The notes below the pieces were generated by a model that was given only the letters and a program-made list of their open reading frames with translations, searched no databases and was not told where the DNA came from. The position numbers and the translations under genes were made by a program. A stretch of DNA of 8,746 bases from Planctomycetota bacterium (GTDB lineage Bacteria > Planctomycetota > PLA2 > JAEUHO01). The stretch spans positions 1 through 8,746 of the forward strand of contig JARGNS010000126.1 in NCBI GenBank assembly GCA_029213105.1, written 5' to 3'. This document shows, in pieces, positions 1-6,781 of the stretch (positions are counted from its first letter, which is position 1; each line of letters begins with the position of its first letter).

Positions 1-2043
1 CCGCTGCCGCCGTTCGCGTCGGTTGCGGGCCCGGGCGTGTTCACCACGGCGATGCCCGACGGTCAGTACACGGTCGGCCTCTTCAGCAACATCAAGAACA
101 CCGAAGGCGTCTCGCTGCGTGACGGCCCGGTCTTCCACACCTTCACGGTGGGGACGGCGGATGCCATCGCGCCGCGCATCATCACGACCAGCCCGGTCAA
201 CGGTGAGCAGAACGTCGGTGCCGGTGTTGCGCCGCCCGCGTCGCCCCCTGGCGTGCCGGAAGACAACATCGCGAGCGTGACGACGAACATCTTCGGCAAC
301 ACCTCGCCGGACATCATCGTCCGCTTCACCGAGGGTGTGACGAGCACCTCGATCAACGGCAACAACATCTCCGTCGTGGACGCCGGTGCGTTCGTGCCGG
401 GTGGCGGCGCGCCGCCCGCCCTGGCGCCCTCGCCGACCTACCCCAAGCTGAAGAGCGAGGAAGATACCGATACGCTGCCTTCCAACGGCCACGAGGCCGT
501 GTGGCGCGTCGACCCCGCGGTCGGCGGCTACCCCTTCGGCACGCAGATCCAGGTCACGGTCAACGGCCTCTACAACAACGCCGACAACGCGGCCAACAAC
601 CCCGACAACGACGGGGACGGCATGCCGGACCCCGACAACCTGGCTCCGGTCCAGGACCTCGCGGGCAACGCCATGGAGCTGGACTTCGTCTTCCAGTTCC
701 AGACGATCGCCCCGCCGGACCTGCCCCAGAACCCGTTCCCCGAGTACGCGGTCTGGTGGTCGGCTCCCGACCGTGTCGGTGCCATTGACACCGTCAACCA
801 GCAGGGGCGTGCGGATCAGTTCAACGGTACGCAGTTCCCGTTCGGCGTCCCCGCCAACGTGATCCCGCAGTACACGGACACGATCGCCACCTCGCAGAAC
901 ATCCAGAACTTCGACCCCTTCGAGATCAACTTCGATGGGCGTACGAACGCGGCTACCTGCCACAGCTGGATCTACGTCCAGTCCGCCAACAGCGGTCAGA
1001 TCGCCATCCTGAACTCGCGCAACGGCATCCCGGTCGCGCTCATCGACTCGCCCTCGCCTGGTGGCCTCGCCGTCCAGGTCGGTAGCGGTTCGAATGACGT
1101 GCTGCTTGCCACCAACTCCGGTGCGAACACGTTCACCGCGTTCAACGTCGGTGGGCTCACGCCCGGCACGCAGTTCCTGAACGGTCCGCTCTACATCACG
1201 AAGGTGCAGCCCACGGGCAACACCCCGCGCGCCATCTCCATCACCACATGGGGTGGGGGCGTCAGCGGCTTCAACCGTGATGGTCAGAACGGTGGCCCGG
1301 CGGTCCCGGTGATCATGTACGCCGACTTCTCGGACGGCACGGTCAACACGATCACGCTGTCGGACGAGGCGCCCGTGCGTCAGTTCGCGCTCGGACCGAG
1401 CTCGGCGCCGAACGACATCGCGTTCACGCCCTGCTTCGGCCTGAACCCGATCATGTTCGCGGCCATCAGCCAGGGTGGTACGCCCGGCAACGGCAAGGTC
1501 GCCTACTACGTGGCCGGCCCCGGCTGTGTGACCGGTTCGCAGACCAACGCGCGCCCCGACTCGATCGTGGGTGATCTGAGCTCGTTCGACGGCCCCGATG
1601 GCTTGGACGAGAACTTCCTCAGCGGCACGCCCGTGTTCTTCACGGTCGCGGAGTCCGGCTCGGAGGCCAACCGCATCTCGACCCTCGGTCTCGAGACGGG
1701 TGCGGCCAACCTCCCGCGCATTCTGAACCAGTTCACGAACGTGGGCTCGAACCCGACGAAGGTGGCGCACCGCGCTTCCTGGAACAACCCGTGCATCGCC
1801 CCCCAGGGCTCTGGCGGCTGCTTCCACGCCGGTGCACCGAGCTGCTGGTACAACGGCACGGAGCAGGACACCCTGCTGACCAGCGGGCCCGACCTCAGCA
1901 TGGTTCCCACGAAGGACCTGTATGTGTGCGCCCGAGGCGCCTCGCAGATCACCGTCCTCGACATCACGTCGGGTGCTCGGAACTTCTACGGTGTCGTCAC
2001 CATCCCGGGTGTGCGCTTCGTCGCCGGTCCGGGTACCCAGTAG
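1..2043 (+). CDS. Partial secreted Ig-like (SbsA/Big_5) plus beta-propeller protein, 5' end cut
   Basis: The frame is open from the first base, so the true start and any signal peptide lie upstream; 680 codons and a TAG stop are visible. Codons 1-52 look like the end of a preceding Ig-like domain (DGQYTVGLFSN, then FHTFTVG). Codons about 57-235 match the SbsA-type Ig-like (Big_5) pattern: PRIITTSPVNGEQNVG at the start, DIIVRFTEGV in the middle and DLAGNAMELDFVFQFQT at the end. An Asn/Asp-rich loop (DNDGDGMPDPDN, about codons 202-213) resembles a thrombospondin-type-3 calcium site. From about codon 320 onward, irregular repeats of roughly 45 residues (WIYVQSANSGQIAIL, VIMYADFSDGTVNTITL, DLYVCARGASQITVLD) suggest a degenerate YVTN/YncE-like propeller. 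By hand count about 55 Asp/Glu face about 25 Lys/Arg, and there are seven Cys, fitting an exported acidic protein. No sorting tail is visible at the C-terminus. The exact role is unknown; surface or extracellular structure is inferred. Confidence 0.85.
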   Translation, partial: PLPPFASVAGPGVFTTAMPDGQYTVGLFSNIKNTEGVSLRDGPVFHTFTVGTADAIAPRIITTSPVNGEQNVGAGVAPPASPPGVPEDNIASVTTNIFGNTSPDIIVRFTEGVTSTSINGNNISVVDAGAFVPGGGAPPALAPSPTYPKLKSEEDTDTLPSNGHEAVWRVDPAVGGYPFGTQIQVTVNGLYNNADNAANNPDNDGDGMPDPDNLAPVQDLAGNAMELDFVFQFQTIAPPDLPQNPFPEYAVWWSAPDRVGAIDTVNQQGRADQFNGTQFPFGVPANVIPQYTDTIATSQNIQNFDPFEINFDGRTNAATCHSWIYVQSANSGQIAILNSRNGIPVALIDSPSPGGLAVQVGSGSNDVLLATNSGANTFTAFNVGGLTPGTQFLNGPLYITKVQPTGNTPRAISITTWGGGVSGFNRDGQNGGPAVPVIMYADFSDGTVNTITLSDEAPVRQFALGPSSAPNDIAFTPCFGLNPIMFAAISQGGTPGNGKVAYYVAGPGCVTGSQTNARPDSIVGDLSSFDGPDGLDENFLSGTPVFFTVAESGSEANRISTLGLETGAANLPRILNQFTNVGSNPTKVAHRASWNNPCIAPQGSGGCFHAGAPSCWYNGTEQDTLLTSGPDLSMVPTKDLYVCARGASQITVLDITSGARNFYGVVTIPGVRFVAGPGTQ

Positions 2044-2060
2044 TCGACACGACTTCGTGA

Positions 2061-2091
2061 GACCCTCGTCCCACCCGGTGGGGTAGGGGTC
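2061..2091 (+). other. Imperfect hairpin just after the Ig-like gene
   Basis: GACCC at 2061-2065 can pair with GGGTC at 2087-2091, enclosing CCCAC at 2070-2074 paired with GTGGG at 2078-2082. It lies 18 nt after the stop codon and has no following T-run, so it is more likely a 3'-end stabilising structure than a terminator. It could be chance in GC-rich DNA. Confidence 0.3.
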
Positions 2092-2115
2092 GGCTTCCTC
2101 CGGGAGGCCCATCGC

Positions 2116-2152
2116 AAGAGCCGCGGCGCATGCCGCGGCTCTTCGCGTTTTT
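2116..2152 (+). terminator. Intrinsic terminator of the Ig-like/propeller gene
   Basis: A perfect 12-bp stem pairs AAGAGCCGCGGC (2116-2127) with GCCGCGGCTCTT (2132-2143) around a 4-nt loop, GCAT. CGCG and then five T's (2148-2152) follow. It begins 73 nt after the TAG of the plus-strand gene. On the minus strand no T-run follows the hairpin, so it should terminate mainly plus-strand transcripts. Confidence 0.85.
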
Positions 2153-2382
2153 GCGCTCTGCCGTGCGGATCCCGGAGCGGGTCGGCAGCTTGCGGGATGC
2201 GTTCCGGGCATGGCATGGGCGTGGGGACGCGGTGGGCCCTTGCCCCGCGTGGTGCCTGGCGTGACCCGGTCGGCATCCCGGCGGATGCGCTCCTGCTTGG
2301 GTACGTCGCGAGGTCGATGCGGCGGGCCCGTCGCCGCGTGGGGGCCTCGGCTCCGTCCGGGCCGCCGGTACGTCCGCCCGGC
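2153..2382. other. Non-coding stretch between convergent genes
   Basis: Together with the terminator region this makes a 339-nt gap between the two convergent stop codons. Frames that run through it on both strands continue into the antisense of the flanking genes and match no family I recognise. The only local structure seen is a 6-bp hairpin, GCATCC (2273-2278), loop CGGC, GGATGC (2283-2288). It lies about 95-110 nt past the stop of the minus-strand gene and lacks a T-run on either side. No intrinsic terminator for the minus-strand unit is evident, and no tRNA-like fold was seen. Confidence 0.6.
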
Positions 2383-5300
2383 CTACTTCCCTGCGGCGGC
2401 CGCCTTCTGCGCGGCGACCTGCGCCAGATGCTCGAGCTCCCGTGCGAAGTCTTCGCGCTGGGGGTGCCGCGCAACCGCCATGCGGCCCGCGGCCTGCGCG
2501 TGCGCCGGGTGATCGCTGCGCATGGCAGCCCAGGCCAGCTTGAAGTGATCCGGCGTGCGGCCGACCTCGTCCGCCCAGGCTTCCACCAGGGGCATCCAGG
2601 CGTCCGGCGCGTGGCGCGCCGCCGCGATCGTCAGCAGGTCGATGAGCGCGTTGTCGAGCCGGAAGTCGCGTCGCGAGGCTGCCTGCGCGAACAGGGGGCG
2701 CGCAGCCTTCGCGTCGCCCGCGAGGGCCGCCAAGGCGAGCTGGGCGAGCACGAACTCGTTGGGGTCGCTGTGGTGGCCCAGCCCACGGCGCGTGGCCGTG
2801 TCGCGGGCCGCAAGCTCGGCGTAGATGGCCGCCTTCGTGGCCTTGGCATCAAACGCGTCGGGCGCCGCGCCGAAGCCGCGCCACCAGCGGGCGCGGTGAT
2901 ACCCGGCGGCCAGGCGGATCATCCGCAGGCACTGGGGAGCCGGTGTCGCCGTGATGGGCGGGGGGCGTCGGGCCGCCAACAGGTCGCGGGACGTCGGCGG
3001 GCCAGCCTTGGAGACCATCGCCTCCAGGTTGGCGGGGCCCACATGGCCCTCGTAGTAGCTGGCCACACTGCCGTACAGGCCCAGCACCGACGCGTTGGCG
3101 TGCAGGGTCCGGAACGCGATGGTGCGGAACCAGCGCTGCAGGACGGCATCCACCTTCTGGCGGAACTCGAGGGTCGCCCCGTCGGTGGCCGTGCGTGTCT
3201 CGGACATGGCGCGGACGGCGAGGTTCACGTACCGGTTCACGTTCGTCGTGTGGCGCGGGAGGCCGTTGTAGTGCAGCCGGCGCGGGTCGAAGCCCTTGCG
3301 CCCCGCGACCTCCTCGATCGCGGACAGGGAGACCCCCACACGCTGCTCCGCCGACGAAGCGAGGATCCTCATCGCCAAGAGGTGGTGCGCGGGGTCGGCG
3401 AGCAAGGCGGAGGCAAGCCCGATCCACGGCTGCAGCAGGCGCTGGCCCGCCGAGCGCTCGAAGGCCGGGATCCAGATCTCCGCGAGGTTCCCCGCCAAGG
3501 CACGTGCCCGCTTGGGCTGCTTGGTTGTCACGAGGTTGCCGAGCAGGTCGAGGGCCGCCTCCACGCGCCCCGCATCGGCCGTCGAGGCCGCGAGGCCCTT
3601 CTCGAAGTGCGGCGTGGCATCGGCGTCCCGGTTGGCCCAGGTCAGCAGGTGGGCCGTCTCGCGATGATCGGCGACCGTGGGGGCCTCGCGCCGCGCGAGG
3701 ATCGCCTCCATGGTCTCGATGCCCGTGCGGTAGGTGTGGAAGCGGTACGCCGCCTGGACCTCGATCAGGTCCCGGGCGTAGCGGGCGTCGCCGAAGATCT
3801 CGAACGGCAGCATGTAGCGCTGCCGGACGGCGTCGCCGCCGAAGCGCAGCGAGAGGGGCAGCCCGCCCAGGTTGATCGACTCCTGCGAGTTGAAGGACTC
3901 GTAGGTCTTGCGAATCGCCGCCTCCAGCGTGCGTCCGCGGATGAGCAGGGGCGGGCCCGTGTGCAGGACGGCCACCTGCCAGCTGCCATCCTCGCGCTGC
4001 TCGGCGTAGGCGTTGGCCAGGTGGTGGGGCAGCGACAGGACGTGCGCGTTGCGCCCCTGGTGGGTCGTGAGCGCGTGATAGAAGCAAGCGAGGTCGTCGC
4101 AGTCCCCACGGTAGATCCCGCCGCAGCACGTCTCGAGGGTCTGGTCGGCGGTCTGGTGGATGTCGCCGTTGAACGCCTCCGTGCCGATCAGCAGGGGCCG
4201 GTCGTACTCGGCCGTGTCCCAGGCGTAGGTGTAGAGGATCTCGCCGATCAGATCCATGTGGGCCACGTCGGGCAGGGCGGTGGCGGCCTCGTCGAAGAAG
4301 CGCTTGCGCTCGGCAGGACTCGGATCGCGCCCGGGGCGCACCGTGCCGTGTGCCGTCACGAGGAGCAGCGCGTCGCCGAACCCACTCATGAGGAGCGCAT
4401 GGGGGGGGAAGAGGTTCGCCGGCAGGTGGCTGTGGCGGCCGCCTCGCGGCTGCATGGTCCGCTGCCAGGCCGCCGCGTCGATCTCGAGCACGCCGCCCTT
4501 CTTCCAGTGGCCGTCGAACTGCCGCAGGCGGGCGGCGATGGGCTCGACGACCTCCCCGAAGGGATCGCCCCCCGGCGGCAGCTGGACCTCCACGGTGCGG
4601 GGGGGCATGAATCCGAGCCACTGGGGGCGGGGTTGCGGGCATGTGTACCAGGTGCCCTCGGCCGTCTCGAAGACCTCGAGTTTGCGGCCGAACATGTCGC
4701 GATAGCGCGTGAAGGACCCGCCCGGTCCCTCCATGCGCTCCATCGCGATGGGGCGTGCGGCCGCACGGACCGCCTGCTCGAGGGCTAGCGTCTCGGCCTC
4801 CGGCGCACCCACCTGGCGCAGCCAGCCATGACGGATCAGGCGCCGCGTCACGTGCGGGGCCAGGGAGGAGAAGAAGTTGCCGCTGCCCCGCGTGATGGCG
4901 CCGATGACGTCCGCCGTCGCCGTGCGCGTGCCCTCATCGAGGGGCGCCCGCTGCAAGGCCTGGATGTAGGCCTGGGTGGCCGCCTCCAGCCGGCGCTTGT
5001 CCTTCAGGAGCCGCGCCCTGCCCTTCGTCGGGGCCGTGGTGGTAGCACGCAGGGTGCCGCCCGCCACGATGCGGTAGGGCGTGATGCGGATGTGCGGCGG
5101 CTCGAAGTCGTCGTCGTGGAAGACGGCGCCCACGAGCGAGATCTCCTCGCGGCGGGCGTGCGCGAGCAGCGTCGTGAGGACGGCGGGCGGTCCGGCGTTC
5201 TTCTCGCGCCATGCCGAGGGGGCCACCTTGAGGGGGCCGGCCTCCGTGCGCAGCACGAGCAGGCCGCGCGACTGCACCTCGGCCACCTCGTAGCGCCGCG

Positions 5301-5595
5301 CCGCACCATCGGTCCAGACGAGCTGCTCGCCCTCGAGCACGAAGTCCGGGTGCTCCTCGGCCACCTTGCGGGCGCGCGCCGCGCGACCGCCGTGGATCCG
5401 GACCCGGCTGCGTGCCGGTGTGTCGGCCTCCTGGGGGGCTGCCGGCCGGCGGCGCGGGCTGCTTCGCCTGCCGGCCTCGAAGGCCCATTTGACGGCGATG
5501 ACGAGCAGCAGGGCGAGTACGCAGCCGACGAGGATCTTGCGCTCGCGACGTCGCTTGACGCGCAGGCGTTCCTCGAGCGCCGTGCGCCGAGCCAT
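2383..5595 (-). CDS. Membrane-anchored transglutaminase-like protein with helical TPR-like tail
   Basis: This is a 1070-residue protein. Residues 1-20 are rich in Arg/Lys, residues 21-39 (ILVGCVLALLLVIAVKWAF) form one membrane segment, and a basic linker follows. Residues 85-130 look beta-rich. Residues about 450-560 resemble a transglutaminase-like core: Cys499 in YRGDCDDLACFYHAL followed by QGRNAHV, then candidate His524/His525 in PHHLANAY, then a DGSWQV strand. The usual Asp in the third motif is His545 (VLHTGP), so activity is uncertain. Residues about 645-760 and 940-1065 are Ala/Leu-rich helical pairs like degenerate TPRs. I chose the ATG at 5595 because GAGGA (5606-5610) lies 10 nt upstream; a GTG at 5622 with AGGA 9 nt upstream is a real alternative that adds nine residues. 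It is the last gene after moxR, so an envelope-associated MoxR partner is inferred. The gene is secure; the family call is moderate. Confidence 0.8.
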   Translation of the reverse strand: MARRTALEERLRVKRRRERKILVGCVLALLLVIAVKWAFEAGRRSSPRRRPAAPQEADTPARSRVRIHGGRAARARKVAEEHPDFVLEGEQLVWTDGAARRYEVAEVQSRGLLVLRTEAGPLKVAPSAWREKNAGPPAVLTTLLAHARREEISLVGAVFHDDDFEPPHIRITPYRIVAGGTLRATTTAPTKGRARLLKDKRRLEAATQAYIQALQRAPLDEGTRTATADVIGAITRGSGNFFSSLAPHVTRRLIRHGWLRQVGAPEAETLALEQAVRAAARPIAMERMEGPGGSFTRYRDMFGRKLEVFETAEGTWYTCPQPRPQWLGFMPPRTVEVQLPPGGDPFGEVVEPIAARLRQFDGHWKKGGVLEIDAAAWQRTMQPRGGRHSHLPANLFPPHALLMSGFGDALLLVTAHGTVRPGRDPSPAERKRFFDEAATALPDVAHMDLIGEILYTYAWDTAEYDRPLLIGTEAFNGDIHQTADQTLETCCGGIYRGDCDDLACFYHALTTHQGRNAHVLSLPHHLANAYAEQREDGSWQVAVLHTGPPLLIRGRTLEAAIRKTYESFNSQESINLGGLPLSLRFGGDAVRQRYMLPFEIFGDARYARDLIEVQAAYRFHTYRTGIETMEAILARREAPTVADHRETAHLLTWANRDADATPHFEKGLAASTADAGRVEAALDLLGNLVTTKQPKRARALAGNLAEIWIPAFERSAGQRLLQPWIGLASALLADPAHHLLAMRILASSAEQRVGVSLSAIEEVAGRKGFDPRRLHYNGLPRHTTNVNRYVNLAVRAMSETRTATDGATLEFRQKVDAVLQRWFRTIAFRTLHANASVLGLYGSVASYYEGHVGPANLEAMVSKAGPPTSRDLLAARRPPPITATPAPQCLRMIRLAAGYHRARWWRGFGAAPDAFDAKATKAAIYAELAARDTATRRGLGHHSDPNEFVLAQLALAALAGDAKAARPLFAQAASRRDFRLDNALIDLLTIAAARHAPDAWMPLVEAWADEVGRTPDHFKLAWAAMRSDHPAHAQAAGRMAVARHPQREDFARELEHLAQVAAQKAAAAGK

Positions 5596-5605
5596 GCGGT
5601 CCTGA

Positions 5606-5610
5606 TCCTC
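5606..5610 (-). promoter_or_regulatory. Ribosome binding site deciding the start of the transglutaminase-like gene
   Basis: GAGGA on the minus strand lies 10 nt before the ATG at 5595, and a second AGGA (5600-5603) lies 4 nt before it. The competing GTG at 5622 has AGGA at 5632-5635, 9 nt upstream. An in-frame TGA at 5629-5631 rules out any start further upstream. Confidence 0.5.
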
Positions 5611-5679
5611 GCCGTCCACCACCGCTGCTCATCCTAGGCGAGAGTGCAGCGGTGGGTGGGAGGGGAGGTCGCCCCGGGG

Positions 5680-6717
5680 TTAGCGGTCGATGGACTCGAG
5701 GACGTGCTGGACCTCGGACGGCAGGTCCGGCAGGTCGTGCAGCACATCGGCGACCAGCGCATCGCCGGTGAGGCCGCGGGCCTCGGCCTCGAACGACGGC
5801 AGCAGGCGATGGCGCAGCGCGGGCGTGAGAGCCCAGGCCAGGTCCGCCGGCGTCGCGTAGTGGCGTCCGTCGCGCAGGGCGGCGACGCGTGCGACGCGGC
5901 AGATGGCCTCGCCTCCGCGGGGGCTGGAGCCCAAGCGCAGGTTGCGGCGGGCCGAGTCCGTCCCGTTGGCGCCCGTCGGGTCCGTCGCGCGGATCACCCG
6001 TGCGGTCTGACGCAGCAGGGGCTCCGGGATCTCCACCGTGAGCACCTCGTCGATCACGGCCTGCAGTTCCTCGAGGGTCAGCACCCCGGACGGCAGGGGC
6101 GAGGAAGCCTGGTTTGTGCGCGCGAAGACCTTCACCAGGGCGTCTTCCCCCGGCTGCGGTACATGGATCTTCAGCAGGAAGCGGTCGAGCTGCGCCTCGG
6201 GGAGCGGGAAGGTGCCTTCCATCTCCACGGGGTTCTGGGTGGCGAGCACCGAGAAGGGCGACGGCAGCTCATGGCGCTCGTTGCCACTCGAGACGGTCTG
6301 CTCTGCCATCGCCTCGATCAGGGCGGACTGGGTCCGCGGCGTGGCGCGATTGATCTCGTCGGCCAGCACGATGTGACCGAAGAGCGGCCCCTGGCGAAAC
6401 TCGAAGCGGCGTCCCTCCGGGCCGTCCACGATCACCTCGGTGCCCGTGATGTCGGCGGGAAGGAGGTCCGGGGTGAACTGGATGCGGCTGAAGCGGATGC
6501 CGGCCGCTGCCGCGATGCTCTTGACCAGCAGCGTCTTGGCGACGCCCGGCTGGCCCTCGAGCAGGCCATGACCGCCGGCGAGGAGGCAGGCGATGGACTC
6601 GCGGATGACCCGGCCCTGGCCGAGGACGGTCGCGCCTACGGCTTCCTCGAGGGCGTGGATGCGCGCGGCGGCGCCGGAGAGGGGCTGTGCGTCACGTTGG
6701 GCCATGTCGGAGACCAT
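5680..6717 (-). CDS. moxR: MoxR-family AAA+ ATPase
   Basis: This is a complete 345-residue protein, normal in length for MoxR. The Walker A motif is GQPGVAKT (55-62) and the Walker B motif is HIVLADEINR (115-124). Sensor 1 is ATQNP (159-163), PEAQLDRF (173-180) carries the likely arginine finger, and LGSSPRG (262-268) is the sensor 2 region. The C-terminal lid helices (about 275-345) follow. MoxR proteins are ATP-driven chaperones, often acting on VWA-domain or envelope complexes. The ATG at 6717 is preceded by only a weak AGG; a second in-frame ATG at 6705 is possible but has no better site. It sits 64 nt after asnS and 84 nt before the transglutaminase-like gene (57 nt to its alternative GTG start), all on one strand, so co-transcription is likely. 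The DUF58 gene that commonly follows moxR is not here. The family assignment is very secure; the client protein is unknown. Confidence 0.95.
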   Translation of the reverse strand: MVSDMAQRDAQPLSGAAARIHALEEAVGATVLGQGRVIRESIACLLAGGHGLLEGQPGVAKTLLVKSIAAAAGIRFSRIQFTPDLLPADITGTEVIVDGPEGRRFEFRQGPLFGHIVLADEINRATPRTQSALIEAMAEQTVSSGNERHELPSPFSVLATQNPVEMEGTFPLPEAQLDRFLLKIHVPQPGEDALVKVFARTNQASSPLPSGVLTLEELQAVIDEVLTVEIPEPLLRQTARVIRATDPTGANGTDSARRNLRLGSSPRGGEAICRVARVAALRDGRHYATPADLAWALTPALRHRLLPSFEAEARGLTGDALVADVLHDLPDLPSEVQHVLESIDR

Positions 6718-6719
6718 AC

Positions 6720-6780
6720 CTGCGGAGGGAACGCAGCCGTAGCCCCGGGGTTCGGGCTGCTGCGGAGGGCGTCAGGCCCT
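6720..6780 (-). promoter_or_regulatory. Structured asnS-moxR spacer with direct repeats and alternative stems
   Basis: The 64-nt spacer holds a perfect 10-bp direct repeat, CTGCGGAGGG, at 6720-6729 and 6760-6769. CGCAG at 6732-6736 can pair with CTGCG of either copy, at 6720-6724 or 6760-6764. The second pairing is supported by AGCCC (6741-6745) with GGGCT (6754-6758). Immediately after the asnS stop, AGGGC (6766-6770) can pair with GCCCT (6776-6780). The pairing nearest moxR would take in bases just before its start codon. No T-run follows any stem on the minus strand, so a translational rather than a termination effect is the more likely reading, if there is any effect. Confidence 0.35.
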
Positions 6781-6781
6781 G

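Noticed and set aside
2116..2152. Bidirectional terminator serving both convergent genes
   Set aside because: The stem is symmetrical but the T-run exists only on the plus-strand side, and it lies more than 230 nt beyond the stop of the minus-strand gene.
2849..4642. Minus-strand 597-codon frame overlapping the transglutaminase-like gene
   Set aside because: It is an Ala/Arg/Pro-rich shadow frame inside the larger gene, without recognisable domains.
2197..4788. Long plus-strand open frame of 863 codons antisense to the transglutaminase-like gene
   Set aside because: It is Arg/Gly/Val-rich, low in complexity and matches no family, as expected of the antisense of a GC-rich gene. The minus-strand frame has a membrane segment, coherent motifs and operon context.
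4934..5632. Minus-strand frame starting at an ATG at 5632, just upstream of the transglutaminase-like start
   Set aside because: Its start has a nearby AGGA, but the product is low-complexity Arg/Gly/Ala-rich and overlaps the real frame that holds the membrane anchor.
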